Positions 38,640 to 53,044 of a DNA stretch of 64,000 bases are shown here, piece after piece (the first letter of the stretch is position 1; every line of letters begins with the position of its first letter). Below the pieces are notes generated by a model. It was not told the origin of the DNA and made no database searches. It saw only the letters and a program-made list of their open reading frames with translations. The DNA is from Isoetes taiwanensis. Taxonomy: Eukaryota; Streptophyta; Lycopodiopsida; Isoetales; Isoetaceae. The DNA is taken from positions 10,444,448 through 10,508,447 of the forward strand of contig JAJEKV010000012.1 in the NCBI GenBank assembly GCA_021234155.1, written 5' to 3'. Both the position numbers and the translations under genes were made by a program.

Positions 38640-41600
38640 CAGATAAAACAAAGTCTCTCAATCCGTGAACCATCTAGAGATGCTACTATAGCACAAATCT
38701 AACATTTAATAAGGATAAAAAATCGTTAATTAATGAATGTGGATTATTCCACCAATTCGCCAAAACCAGTTTAAGATCTATTTAATAGATGATATACTGA
38801 TAACTTCTAATAATCAAACTCTAGTTCACCAAAACTAGAGAATGATTTAACTATTTGAAATGGATAAGATAATTCCTTGTCCAGCTGGGTCAATTAGTGC
38901 TAGGAATTTGACAAGATAACACTAGAGTCGTTACATGATGTACTAGAAAAGGTGCATTTGCAATGTTCGCTTTAAAATTCATATAAAATCAAAGGTTCAA
39001 TAATCAGTCAAACCCATCTTACATGTTAATACTTGGCAGTCATGTTGCATGTGAAAAATACCTGAAAATTATTGGTCCCCTTTTATGAGAGTAACGCTTA
39101 AGTAAACCCAAGGGGGTCAAGTATGTTTTGCTTCATGTTTGGATAAAGTAAAATTGTCTTAGTAAGAAGATTTTTTTCATTATTTTCATATTTTTCTTCA
39201 TGAGTTAAAGAGCAAGACACAAAAAACCACACCTCAATCCGAGGTCTGAGAAGGGAGATAGGGTTTTTTGAATATGACAGGGTCAAACCAGTTGCTTGTC
39301 TTCTGGGAATCAATACTGGTTTCTAGAAAGCTATTCCCAAAATTTGTAGGGAAATGAATTTTGACCTAAAATCTTGATTATAAGTAGTAGACAACTTGCT
39401 TTGTCTAAAAAAAAATGTCTATTAGCCTTGATGGTGAAGCTTTGATTATCTTTTATTTTTTTATTTACAAGTGATTCATAACTTATGTCTATATAGGAAT
39501 AAAATGATTCAAGGTCATCCTCCAAAAAATCATATTATGAAAGCTTACCACGATATAGAATCATCCCAAAAACAAACACATAAAAAAAAAAACATAGTAT
39601 TTGTTCTCAAGAAATCAAGAAAGGTTTGTATACCTGAGATCATTACAGGCCCACCTATTAAATCCCCGTCCCCCTCCTCATGTTAATCGATTTCAGTTCC
39701 AATTACGGGATATAAGCGCCTCATGAGTTACTCTATTCATTAAAAATAATCAATATTCATAATCTTGAGGTTTATAATAGACTTTCTAGTGTCCATTCTA
39801 AGTTATCCGTTAGATTATACATTCCATGGATTTCATAAAAATATGCATTGAATGGTGAACTCAAAGCTTGTATTTTCAAACTTCTCAAGTTCTGGAAGCA
39901 ATGCAAAAGAATGAAGAACAAATATGAAAGCTATAACTATGAAAATTAGTTTTAAACTCGCTTTAAGAATATGTAAATCCCATGTATAGTACTTTAATTG
40001 AGAAAATTGGTTGATTGCTAGAATTGCATTTTTTTTAATGGTAATGTTGAAGCACAAGCAAACTAAACCTGTATGAATGTCCACTCACCCTTCCAAAAAT
40101 TATGTTAGAGAAGGTAGAAAATCACCATATTATTGTATAAGTGACAAATGAACAATAAATAGAATTGGTAATGATAATTAGAGAGATTTACTTCTATATT
40201 CAATTCGTTTAATTGTGGATTATAATGGTCCACGCCCATTTATATTCAAAGCTTTTACATATAGTAGTATGTTATTTTTAATATCAAATTGGAGATCTAT
40301 GTTGCCAATGAAGCTTATATCCATACAAACTATAGCCTATCGTGAAAGACAAGCTAAAGTTACTATTATTATATCTAAAATAGGAACTCCTAATCAGCAA
40401 AAAAGTGTCCTAAGTTTATGATAATAAAGGATAAGAAGATTTCATCGTGTGTTTTGCACTAAGATTTTGAACTCCTATCACATGTTTCGTCAATCATGAG
40501 TCGAAAAAGAATGTTATCTTACTTTAAAATATGGCAAGCCTAAGTACAAACCAGAAATGGTCCATGTTTATTTTAAATCAAATCTTGTACATAATGTGTT
40601 ACTTAACATGAAATTCAAGATCTATGTTGCAAAGGATGGGTCATATTCATAAGGAATATTGCATATCATAAAAGATGAGTTTTTTATACTATTACCTTAA
40701 CTAAACTCCAATTTTGTGTAGTGGCAACCACTTTTACACATAAAGAACACATGGTTATTCACCATATTTAAGTTGATAAAATTCTTTAGTGGAATGTATG
40801 GAGTGCATCATTTATTGCCCTTAGAAAGCTTATATATGAGTTTAATTAAAGCATTTTAGTTCTGTTTTTGTCTTGGATTCTGTATTGAATCTTCTTTAGT
40901 GAAAATTGGGATCAACATGACTTATGGACACTTCAAAAAATTATTGGATTATAGCTCTTAGGGTTTACAACTTATGGCCGCAAGTCTTACGCCAAAACTT
41001 GTTATAGTAAAGAAAAAACAATTCACAACCTCAATCAACTTTTTTGAGCTAAATATGGTTTGACGACTTCATGTAATGTTACCTAATAGCAGGGAAACAT
41101 AAAAACATGCAAGTCAACATGTTTTATCGTAAAATGTCAATTACTTTCAATTTTCCAAACGTTTGGATCCCTTTATGCTAGAAAGTATAGAGAAGACAGT
41201 TCTGGCCTGGTGTAAAAAATGCTCAATTCTATGAGGTTTGGGCAATCACCACAACATATAGGTAGATCTATTGGTCATGAAATTCTCCATAGCCATAAAG
41301 AATCGAATGATCTTAAAAGTGGTGGTATGTTGTGAAATGGAAATTTCTCTTGTTAGATTCCTGGGTTTAAGCAGCAGAGGGTTGCTGGACCAGTTCTGGT
41401 GGATGAAGCCAGAATAGTTCCAGTAACAACTCTAGTGTTAGGCAAGGCAATTGGCAATAGAATAGATTCACAAGCAATTGAACTTCTTATCTCTATAAAT
41501 ATGTAAATTATAAGTTTGTTTCAAGTAGAAGGAGGCCGCAGGTCAATCAATTTATGGTAGTGGATTGGGCAAAGTCCGGCTGCAATTGCTCGTCCAAAAA

Positions 41601-41800
41601 CTATTGTAGCTACTCCTCTATAAGTGATTGTTGTTAACAGTTAGTCCGCAGCTTCTTAAGTTTTTGGTCACAACCCCTTTGATGCAGATTGGCCGCTTAT
41701 ATATCTGGTCGTTCCCTTTTGCCCTTTTAATAATCTTAGCTCTAACTTTTATCCATCTAAATATTTCATTTTTAGAATTAAACCATATTTAGACCTTAGC
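38640..41800. other. AT-rich region, no gene recognised
   Basis: About 3 kb with only short frames on either strand. Two stretches (near 40285 and 40615) share the order AGATCTATGTTGC, TATTCATA-like and TATCRTRAAAGA, suggesting an old internal duplication. Probably very old transposon remains. Confidence 0.4.
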
Positions 41801-41816
41801 TATTATATGGTCTTAC

Positions 41817-42105
41817 TTTTGCCATTATTTTTATCTTGCTTTACCCATAACTTGCCAAATCTGAACACCCATGCTAATCCACTAAGATTAACGTCCAAGA
41901 CCACATCCCTGAGCTACCATATTTATATCAATTCTTTCCTTTCTGGAAAGCAACTGACCTCGGCCATTTATTTGTCTTGCCTTGCCCATAATTTACTGAA
42001 TCTAGACACCCATACTAGTCCACTAAGACTAACATCCAAGACCATATCCCTAAGCTACCACATCTATATCAATTCTTCCCTTTCTGGCAAGCAACTGACC
42101 TCAGT
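41817..42105. repeat. two-copy tandem repeat, about 145 bp
   Basis: A unit containing CATAACTTGCCAAATCTGAAC is repeated as CATAATTTACTGAATCTAGAC 145 bp downstream, followed by matched CACTAAGA and GCAACTGACCTC tracts. The repeat is about 85-90 percent alike by eye and open in one frame across both copies, but without a recognised protein. Confidence 0.75.
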
Positions 42106-42159
42106 TATATCCATGAACCACAAATTGAGCACCAACTCAATTTATTCCCCATGAGCACC

Positions 42160-43400
42160 AACTCAATCCATTTCAATTGCATCAACTCAATTGTAACAAT
42201 TTGTAATTTATCTTCAGCAACAGCTCAATCCACCTAAGTTCTCTAAATTAGAGGAATTTATAATCGTGCGAATAACACCAACTATTTTTTACAATCACAA
42301 TTGCTTTGACTTAAGTTTAAGATTATGATCCAGGAAAGATTTAATTGTTCTATTAAGATAGATTAGCAAGGCCCAACATCTACTGACTAAAAGATAAGAT
42401 TCGAGATTTAAGATAAAGATAAGATTGGGATTAAGGTTTACATTCAAGCACCAACTCGAACCAGTAGCACCAACTATTGTCATAAATACATGTTATATCA
42501 ATAACTTGTATTTTCTCTCTCTGATTCAGCAAAACTGGGAAGGATTCAACTTGAGATATGAAATTACATTTATGTTGAAGCACCAACCTCAACTAAACCA
42601 TAAATTTCATATATCAAATTATGAAAACAACTACTCTAAATTCATGGCAACAACCCTAAAACGATTTGCAATTCCTATAGTGGCACTAATCACTTCAGTA
42701 AAATTAACATTTAACCATGTACATATAACTACATCCTCTACATATAACCAATCATAATCAACCAAGAAGAAATTGTTTCACCTACATTGATAAATCTCAC
42801 TATGAGCCATAGGAAGACTATAGTATTATGTATGCGCTACAAAAGAGGAAAAGTTTATGGAAGGTTATCAATTATAATATAAAGACAATACTGATGGGGA
42901 ACCCAAACAGATGCCTCAACCAACCAAAAAAAAAACAACTCCTTTAACAAAGAGAATAGCAGAGTCAACAGTGGAGTCTCGTGATTCCAATTATGGACTG
43001 TGCACCAAATCCACAAGGCATGTGAGACATAGATCCAATCAACATGCCTTTGCCGAATCCAGCTTCGTGTAAACTATCTTATAAGCTTACAATCTAGTCT
43101 AATATATGCTTCCTAAGATACAATTACATTATTTAGATCTAATGTCGTGATAAAACCCAGAATATTGTGTAAATGAGATGGAGTTAGCAAGAAAGGCATG
43201 AACATTCTAGGCAAGGATGAGGGAACTTTAACTTAAACTCAGTAGTTTGCCTAAACATCCTTAACTCTTAAAGTCATTAAAGACATTATATGCATCATTT
43301 GCAAGCCATTCCCAACATCCTAATGAAAACTCCAGGGAAAACTGCATAGTTGAACATACATAGAACGAGGAAAAAGGGAGTCCACTTTATGTAAAGGCAG
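42160..43400. other. AT-rich spacer
   Basis: Repeated CACCAACTCAA tracts occur at 42115-42200 and 42450-42600. No gene was seen. Confidence 0.4.
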
Positions 43401-44368
43401 ATATTAGCTGCTGGACTTGCATGCATAGCCTCCATGGCTCATCACTTTGTGGATACAATGTGAGTGCTTATCCACTGCTTGTCGACAAGAGACCTGGAAG
43501 GTGAGTTGCATGCCAATCCGTTCTAAATCATTAAGCAATGCCTCCTCATTCGACTTATTATAGCTATAATAAGAGACAAGAATTACTCTCCCATGGGTGT
43601 AGACCTCTCTTAAACCTAATTCACATTTTTGTACTATGGTTCCGCAATGTCTTAAAGTCTGTTGGAAGGAAGGAAGGAGAAACTCGCAGGTTGGTTCTCC
43701 AGATGGAACGTGCAAGAATATGGATGTATACAGGTGCAGAGTAATGAAGATTACACTCGATTGAAGCAGAATCTCGATACATGCTTCCTTGATAAGCTTT
43801 GGGATGCCAATGCTTTGGAAATGGTTAAGACAGCACACTAAATCCAGATTAATCTCACACTAGTCCTTGATCCACAGAAGCCTGTTTGTCACACTTGTCC
43901 ATGAAGACATAGAACAATTGCGATCATTCACATTGATGCACACCGTTTCGGGATGAAATGAAAATGGGTACATGAGGAGCGTGAAAACATGGTATGTTAG
44001 TGTTGAATGGAAGATATTGAAGATGAATGTCGCATACTATGGATTTGCCAAGCATTTGCAACTATATGAGCACTTCATTGCACCTAATCAACTGCTACAC
44101 GTGCTCTTGCATGCGCCCACGGTAATGGCACTATCATCTTATATTCAGAAGGTTCTCGACAGGCGAGCTCAAATATGCCCTGCATCAACATATCAAATGT
44201 ACAATTTATATATTAATAAGCTTATTACTGCTAAGGTTTCCCCTCGAAAATTGCTTGGGGTGGTTTTTAATCCTAAATATTAAATGGATTTGTTGTACTT
44301 TTCTTGTATTTTTTGGGCCCCATAGACTTTTGGTTTCCATGTACAATAAAATTCAATTCAACCTTCGT
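43400..44368 (+). pseudogene. LINE C-terminal and 3' UTR remnant (plus strand)
   Basis: Around 43678 the plus strand encodes LAGWFSRWNVQEYGCIQVQS and, after a few residues, LDTCFLDKLWDANALEMVKTAH, matching the LINE at 62.1-62.3 kb (LARWNVQEHRCIHVQTEADR). Farther on, LYEHFIAPNQLLHVLL and SSYIQKVLDRRAQICP match its C-terminal end. It finishes with a TTTCCCCTCGAAAA UTR tract and CATAGACTTTTGG before an ATTCAATTCAA tail. It is the same LINE family in the opposite orientation and heavily mutated. Confidence 0.7.
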
Positions 44369-44388
44369 CTATAGTTTCTATTAAAATT

Positions 44389-44533
44389 TCCAAAGCTTTG
44401 CACGTTGTATATTGGATGTGCCGTAAATACACACGCATACAGCCACAATCATAAAAATCTCCAAAGCTTTGCACATTGTATATTGGATGTGCCATAAAAT
44501 ATGCACGCAAATACACACGCATACATCCACAAT
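44389..44533. repeat. 71-bp tandem duplication
   Basis: CCAAAGCTTTGCACRTTGTA and the following CA-rich stretch occur twice, 71 bp apart. Confidence 0.8.
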
Positions 44534-44540
44534 CATTTTC

Positions 44541-45331
44541 AAAGCAAGAGATTGCTTCATTGTATATGGTTCAGAAGTTAATTCAGCATGTGGAAGCTAT
44601 GTTGCACTTTTCAAACGCACCATTGGCCTAAGAAGTAGTTTGATTCACGCATCATGCATATCTGGGATGCAGAGGACATCAAAACAATTCATATGATTCG
44701 AACCATTGAAGTTCTAGTATGTATCCTAGAGTCCTAAGCATACTCGAATTATTTGGAAATGCATTATGGTACAATTGTGTGTTTTGTGTCTTCAATCAAA
44801 AGGAAAATGCAATCTATACAACAATTTCCATGAATTTTCAAGTCTTCCACTTCAATAACAGCGTTGTCTAATTCAAGCGTCAACTTGTCGTAGCAGCAAT
44901 TCCTAACTCCACCTTGCACGGTTGAGTTTGCAACGCCTATATATTTACTTACAAGGTCTGGAACAAAACAAAGATTCAGTACGTAAACTAATTCCCCACA
45001 ATACAAAAAAACAATTTGAATTGTCTTGAACATTGAATTGTCTTAAACACTGATCCTCACTTGGAGTAAAAGGATTGCCTCATAAGACGTTCCATGTAAG
45101 GTGAAGTATAGGTCATTAAAGAGAATTTTTTTACAATAATTACAAATATACGCAAATGGTGCCCAACCAAAGGGCAACAGACTATTGATTGATAACTATG
45201 CCCTGGAAATATGTTATGGGCAGATTACTTGTAAACAATAAACCGAAATAATCATGGCTTATTCTTATTTATGCCAGCAATACCATGAGGATATTTGTTG
45301 CAGAGTGACCTGGGCAGCACTAAAATCCATG
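44541..45331. other. spacer downstream of RABF2
   Basis: Contains the 3' untranslated region of RABF2 (minus strand). An 89-codon minus frame (45033-44764) is open but has no recognised domain, and I do not call it a gene. Confidence 0.4.
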
Positions 45332-46716
<1,385 letters not shown>

Positions 46717-46750
46717 GTCTGTACAAACCAGTTCCAAGGTTTTGATCTGC

Positions 46751-47150
46751 TGCAAAAGCCATAAACGCACGACAAGTTACTTGAGCATACCGAATCCATG
46801 GAAATTCTCTGAAATCAAGTACAATAGCAAAGGACTTCTAGGTATGGCGTTGATAGCTTGAAGCGAAGGATCTAACATCAAAACCCACAAAGGTTGAAGA
46901 AGAATGCAGAAATTAAATTGACCCACTAAGTGGGCAACCTAAGAAACAGGATTGAAGAATTCTTACCTGAGGAAGAAGAAGCGGGCAAGGCAGTCGGCGA
47001 TGGCAGCGCCCAAGTTGAGAGGAAGAAGCATGCAAAAGGAAACCAAGACGAGAGAAGAGGGCACAGAATTCTCCCCTTCAATTTGAAGGGCGCACGTCAG
47101 TATCTTATTCAAATTCGACCTTGCTTTTTGCCCTTTTCCGCCCATAAAAA
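46751..47150 (-). other. RABF2 5' UTR intron and leader exon (predicted)
   Basis: Upstream of the ATG an acceptor TTTTGCAG sits near 46751 and a consensus donor (CTCAG then GTAAGA) at about 46970. The sequence 46970-47145 would be a non-coding leader exon; its frame does not join the coding exons. This is inferred from splice signals only. Confidence 0.45.
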
Positions 47151-47190
47151 TAGCTATAAAAGAAATTGAAATAATCTTCTACATGGGGTA

Positions 47191-47365
47191 GATAACGTCC
47201 TCTCCCGAGGAGTTATGGGCCATAAAAATGGCTGAGTGGCCATGTGGCCACGAAATTCCTCGGCCGCATTACCACCGTGACGGCCGACGCGGCCGAGGAA
47301 TTTCGTGGCCACATGGCCACGCAGGCCATTTTTTCCGCCCATAACTCCGAGGGGAGGACGTTATC
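47191..47365. mobile_element. 175-bp foldback element (MITE-like)
   Basis: A nearly perfect inverted repeat: GATAACGTCCTC...GGAGTTATGGGC...GTGGCCATGTGGCCACGAA on the left, and the complementary sequence on the right, with a centre of only about 25 bp. It is GC-rich compared with its surroundings. It lies immediately upstream of the predicted RABF2 leader exon, so it may sit in the promoter. No clear target duplication could be assigned. Confidence 0.75.
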
Positions 47366-48716
47366 TTCTTTAACGCCCTTGGTCGAGGCATTTTGGCGAG
47401 CCGCCATAGCCAAGCTTGGCAGCCTATGACCGCATTCCTAAGCAAAAAACAAACTAAATGTAAGTCTATGTTTTCTAAATAGAACATGTGAGGCGCAGGG
47501 AGGCGGATTTAAACAGAGTAAGGGAGTCAGATTTGCACAGGGGAGGCATAAATGAGTTGGATTCCCGAGAATCGCCAATTTTGGGGCATTTGGAGAAGCT
47601 GGACTCAGATTTCATTTTCCGCGCTCGACCTCCATTTCCCCAAGCTTTACGTGGAATCATCCAAGATTAGAAATCATCCGAAAAAATCTACTTAAACAAA
47701 AACGTGGCAAAAAAGATTTTCCGACCTTTTTGCTTGTGATGCGCGAGGATAGGGCCGGAGGCGAGCTTAGGCCCGCAAAAATGAAATTCCAAATACGAAA
47801 ATCAACACTTAGAAGCCTGGCTATGGCGGCAGATTCTTTGCCTGGCTATGGCGGCAGATTCTTTGCGTAGCTATGGCGGAGGCCCAAACGTGAAAACAGA
47901 GGAAATGTTATGGACATAACATCCTGTTATGGTCATAACAAATTTGGCGACAGAATGCTACTGGATATAACATCTAAAGATCGACGGCCGAGATTCAATC
48001 CTACGGCTAAATGCAGAGGCCAAGGACGTTAAGGTATGCAAAAATCTCATCCAGAACTTTTATTCCCCGATCTGTTGTTAAATAGCTGGATTAGTGGGTC
48101 GATTGAGCATATTATATACAAGTGGATATTATGAATGGAAGGTGAGGATTTGCAGAACCTGTTTCACTATGCGCAGGACTGATCTTTCTCGTTACTCATG
48201 TGGGAATAAAATTCTATCCAGGTTTTACACGTCTCATGCATTACACGATTTCGTGAGGTTCAAAAGAATAGAATGTAAATCCAATGGCGCATGTATTCCG
48301 ACAACGGTTCAGAATTCGCTCACATCCACCATGTAGCTCCTTGCCATTTTCTACTCCATAATGTCAATTTGCTCTCTGTTTCAAAGGCACGATCAAATGG
48401 TGCAAAAATAGGCGCTCTCTCCCTCCCTTCGTCCCTCCCTCCCTCCCTCCCTCCCTCCCTCCCTCCCTCTCTCTCTCTCTCTCTCTCTCAAAGCAAAGGC
48501 CTTGATCTTTGATGTACTTGGACAACAGAGTTTTCCTCTGTTTGTCTGAATGTTTATACTCTGAAAGAATACTCGTACGATCGTATATGTAACACTATCC
48601 TACAGTAGTTTTGTTAAGATTTAGCTTCGTTGAGTCTAGCTTTTGCTAAGGTGTTATACGCTCTCTCTCCCCCTCTCTCTCGTACTGTTTAAAGTACCAT
48701 CACCTATATTCCTTGA
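47366..48716. other. intergenic region upstream of RABF2
   Basis: Contains a 31-bp tandem repeat (TGGCTATGGCGGCAGATTCT) at 47818-47880, GTTATG/CATAAC inverted pieces near 47900-47970, and a pyrimidine microsatellite at 48421-48490. No gene was recognised. Confidence 0.45.
48421..48490. repeat. (CCCT)n(CT)n microsatellite
   Basis: About ten CCCT units followed by about eleven CT units. Confidence 0.95.
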
Positions 48717-50057
48717 GTGGAATATTATAGCATTGGAGTAAATGGTTGGTTTATTGATCTATCTAGAATTGGCTTTGGAGATCCTCTTCCTGCTCCAATT
48801 CCTATTATTCAACACCTTATGTGTTGTATGTTGGATGTAAAAGACATTATGCTCTATGTTCTTGAGGTTGATCTTAAAGCATGTGAGGAAGTAGCCAACT
48901 CTAATGATATGCCCTTGTGCTTGACGAACATCATGGATTTCAAAGACTGGATGCTAGCCTATTTAGAATGCTTAAAAGATAAACAAGTTGCTTTGGATTT
49001 CTTGAAGAAAATGCATGATGAGTTAGAAGATGTGGTTTTGAATGATAGGCTACTTGATGAGAAATATGCAGAAATAGTTCCTAAAGCCTCGGCTATATTT
49101 AATTCCCTAAAAGTAGGTTCTTCCTCTAAATTAACCTCCTGCCTGCACCTTTAAAGTCGCCTCATCCTTTACCTAGAGGTTCTCCTAACCCTTCTGCTTC
49201 AAATATACCTCATGACCCTATAAATAGAATTTCTGCCTTTGGCTTCAATGCTTTGCATAAAGCCAATATTCCTTTAATCACCAACTCAACCATTGAGTCT
49301 AAGGCTGCCGCAAAAAATCACAAGTTATGGTCTTTACCATGTTTGAATTTTAATGCACCGTTTCTGTGGATATGTGGGCTCTTCTTGCTCACCTAGGAGA
49401 AGAAGAAATGGATTATTGTCGGAACATGGCAAAAGAGGAATCTCCAATATGGGATGATGGCATTACTTTTGATGGGTGGTTATCTCTTTCTTTGTTTGAA
49501 TCAAAAAGATGTAAGAGCAAACTTTGTCAGATGAGGTTGAGATCTGATTTTAAGACAGGCTTTGACAGAGAAGATAATCATTATGATAGATTCTGGAACT
49601 GGAGGAGACCCTTTTCAAATGCAAATGTTGCACCACGGATGGTTCTGGTAGTATCATCTGGTTTTATCATATTGTTTGGTTCATGTTAAACCATTTAGAT
49701 ACGTTCTTCTTGGAGTCATCATATACTAAACAATTTGATGCTTTCTTGCTATGGCTGCAAAACAAAGATGTAAAGACAGTGGTCCTGGGACAAGTAACTT
49801 TCCTCTTCATTCAAGAAATGATGATTGATGGAGTACAACAATTTTGTAAGGATCAAGATGCTAAATTGTTTACTAAATATGGTGATGCACCTTCTGCACG
49901 TCAGATCGAACGTATGATAAAAGGTCCTCAGTTTATAGAGTTATATGGCAATAAATACAAACGTCAGCTTTCTGCTCTTGGTCCCAGTACCCCTGGTAGC
50001 CCCTTCATCTATAGCCCTAAAGGGAAGAGGAGGGCTTTCTCCTATAATAACCACTAG
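48717..50057 (+). pseudogene. unrecognised element ORFs upstream of the Penelope-like fragment
   Basis: Three consecutive plus frames (145, 107 and 124 codons) with frame shifts between. They encode a Leu/Asp-rich segment (KDIMLYVLEVDLKACEEVAN), a Trp/Arg-rich segment, and an FDAFLLWLQNKDVKTVVLGQ segment ending in a Gly/Pro/Ser tail. The last resembles a capsid-like or other helical protein only vaguely. No known family was recognised. They share strand and proximity with the next fragment, so they may be one element. Confidence 0.3.
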
Positions 50058-50138
50058 CATTAGCATTATCTTCTTCTTGGTAGTCTTTTAATATTTGATT
50101 ATTGTGTTTAGTGATGGGGCCTAGTCCCCAGGTTTTAG

Positions 50139-50990
50139 ATGGGTTGTTGCCCTTGCATGTGCCGTCCCATAACCCGTTGGGTTCCCGTGGACGTAAAAAA
50201 TCTCTTATCTTATCTTTATAATAATTCTAGAGAAACAAGAAGGTACATTCCAAATAAAAATGTCAGCTGTATCTCTAGTGATGGTGTTGTTGGACCAGAT
50301 CTTCCAAAGAAGAAATCCGATTGGAAAAGACACTGACTTCAGTGCAAAATGCAGGTAACTCCAAGAGTGCTAGAGGTTGATTGTTGCGGGAGGCTTCAAC
50401 TAGACATCAAAAGAAATGAGGCAAAAAAATTCATTGACTTACACTACTGTAATAGAGATTTTGAGTTGATTTCTCCTAGACAATTTTATTATGAATTTTG
50501 TCTTGAACTCTTTAATGTAAAGCTTGATCTTTCAGTTGGTTGGACGTATGACAATCCTATTAAGTCAAATCTTTACAAACCCTATGAGGTATTTTGTGGT
50601 GATGATGCTCCTTGTTTCAAATTTAATAGGTTCAAAAATTATATTCATCCCAACTTTGGTCATGTTCTTACCTTGGATACTAGATTGATCATTAATCACA
50701 AGTTAAGGGCTGACATCAACAAGGGCCTTAATCATATTGTCATAAAGCAGGTAAAATACATGGACGTGGCACATAACCTTGCCATAGGCTAGTACAAGCT
50801 GATTGACACGATCCTTGAACTTGGGCAACTCGCGCAACAGGTCAGAACTGAAACTTTTCATAAAATTAAGAAAGCCGCTCTGGATTTTTTATTTAGGAAA
50901 GGCATGCAAAAACTACGGGCAAAGCTTTATAATAATGCTTATCAGACTAGAATGGTTAGTTAAAAATTTATACATCTTTGGTGTTGATAA
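50139..50990 (+). pseudogene. possible Penelope-like retroelement fragment
   Basis: The frame 50349-50792 contains PCFKFNRFKNYIHPNFGHVL, then TLDTRLIINHKLRADINKGL and NHIV, followed in other frames by LIDTILELGQLAQQVRTE and ALDFLFRKGMQKLRAK. A Cys/RF block, then GHV.T.D...I.N..LR..L.KG, is a pattern I associate with the region before reverse transcriptase in Penelope-like elements. No RT catalytic motif is present, because the sequence is truncated at about 51060 where the opposite-strand LINE starts. Assignment is weak. Confidence 0.3.
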
Positions 50991-51067
50991 GGCAGATAAC
51001 ACATGTGTATTCATGTGTAAGTACCTTGTACAGAAAAGTACCTTTTTGGTAATTTTTTATGTAGGCC

Positions 51068-52952
51068 CTAACATGCTTTCACCCTTATGTGCTGTTTGTA
51101 GTGTGCCATCTTTACCTGTTCCAGAGCATGGTGGTTCCAGAGCTTCCCCAGGAAACAAGAGTCCAAGTACCCCCTCAGCCTATCCCGGCCGGCGTCTGTG
51201 TGCACCTGGACGCACCTATGTGCGTCTACATTCCAGCGCGCTAGCCACTGGGCTCTCTTGTCCTTCCAACAAGCCCCGAAGTCGCTATGGCTCATCGCCA
51301 TGCCAGAAGCTGCGCGGAGCCGAAGTGTCGCCCATGCCGCCACCTTCCTCGGAAATAAACAATGTGTCTATCGAGGGTCGCATCTTTGCGGGGGCATGAA
51401 TCCTGTCTCCTGCAACAAGATCTGATATGGAACTGAGGGCTTGACCCCAAGTGCCCGCGTCAGAAATGCCTTCTGGACCTGCTCTAAGTCGTTCCAAGTT
51501 GCCAAAGACACCACTGGGCCCCACACCTCGACCCCATACAGAAGAACTGGCTCCACCAGTGCCCGGAACAAATGTGACTGGTGGCCCCAGTCATACAGCT
51601 CTGCCCTGTGACTATTGTTTTGCATTGCGTACAGCGCCTTCCAACCTGCGGTCACCCGAAGGCGAATGGATGCATCCCAATACATTGAGGACGGAAATTC
51701 CACCCCCAGGTACTTGTAGCTGGATGTGACCTCTACCATCTGCCCCTGATAAGTGAGCGCCAGAGGTGCTGGATGACGTGAGGAGGATATGAGGACCACC
51801 TTAGTCTTGGCCAGGTTGACACGCATGTCCGTCGCCTGGCAGAATGTGTCCAGGGCATCTAGGTGTGCCTGCATGCCCTCTGGTGTATGGGCCAAGAGGT
51901 CCACATCATCCGCATAGATGAGCTGCCGGATGACCTGGTGCAAGAGCTGTATACCGTCCCCCCCATTGGCAGCAAGCCAAGCTTCCAACTAGTCAATGTA
52001 AAGTCCAAAGAGTGTGGGTGAGAGAGGACAACCTTGCATAACTCCAATGCTACTATCAAATGACTGTCCTTCCGGTTGCATGCGGCATGTGCAGCTCTCG
52101 TACAGTCTGTACACTGCGTTCTGTAGATCCATAGGGAGCCCCAGATGGTGCAATCTCGCCCACAACATTTCCCGGGGTACTGTGTCGAAAGCTTTTGCAA
52201 AGTCCACAAAACAGCAGTACAGGTCCTTCCGACGGTTCCTGCTGTCCTCGACCAGGGCCCTGAGTGTGTAGATGTGATCAATGGTCGAATGTTGGGGTCG
52301 GAAGCCTGTCTGGGTAAGTGCCCTGACTTCCGCTGCCTCTGCCCATCTGGTTATTTGCTGTTCGAGAATGCCCGCGCACAGCTTGGCAAACACTGAGCTG
52401 ACCATGATGGTTCAGTAATTGGCTGGACAGTGTGGGTCCCCTGCCTTGTAGATCGGAACAACCTTGCTTGTGGTCCATGACCGGGGAAAACCCTCTTGTA
52501 AATACTGTTGAACAAAGCAAAGCAGGGACGGGCACCATGGGTCGTTACGCCCACTTGAGCAACTCCGCTTGCCGCCCAAGTCCAAGCGCCTTCCCATTAG
52601 CCCGGCCGCAGCCCTCTTCGACATCTTCTTCGTGGATCACCGGCCCGGGGCCATATTGTTGGGGGCACATCCGTCCGTGTTCCCAATGGATCATAAAGCC
52701 GCATTTGCGGTGTATCGCTCCCATTGCACCGCCGTGATGTTCCGTGAGGGTCGCGGCTGCCTCCGCAGAGTACCCCGCCCCGAAGTTCTCGGGTGGGCGC
52801 CTAGTAGGCCTAACATTTCTCCTTGGTGCCTTGCCGTACCTTGCCTTTGTTTCCTTGAGGAAGGCACGGTAATGGCTGATGGCCCGAGCTCGCCGGTCCC
52901 CGATCCCACGATGAGGCGGGCGTTTTGCGTTCCTTACACACTCAAACATCAA
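51068..52952 (-). pseudogene. LINE reverse transcriptase and C-terminal region
   Basis: RT blocks seen in order: TGFRPQHSTIDHIYTL, CCFVDFAKAFDTVPREMLWA, SSIGVMQGCPLSPTLFGLYI, and the catalytic LIYADDVDLLAHTPEG, then VNLAKTKVVLISSS and SYKYLGVEF. Downstream YGVEVWGPVVSLATWNDLEQ and LARWNVDAHRC lead into the C-terminal domain. One TAG interrupts just before the YADD block (after LFGLYID), and other frame breaks occur upstream. Members of this family copy their own RNA at a nicked target (target-primed reverse transcription). The breaks make this copy inactive. Confidence 0.85.
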
Positions 52953-53044
52953 ACCATTTGTTACGCGGGAAGGTTGGCCTATGATCTCTCGGCGTGGGGA
53001 GGTCTCCCCAAAGCACCTGTCTGCCCTCGATGCGAGGAGCTCAA

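Noticed and set aside
48291-48350. A copia integrase fragment (MYSDNGSEF)
   Set aside because: Only one short motif matches, without the neighbouring integrase blocks; likely chance.
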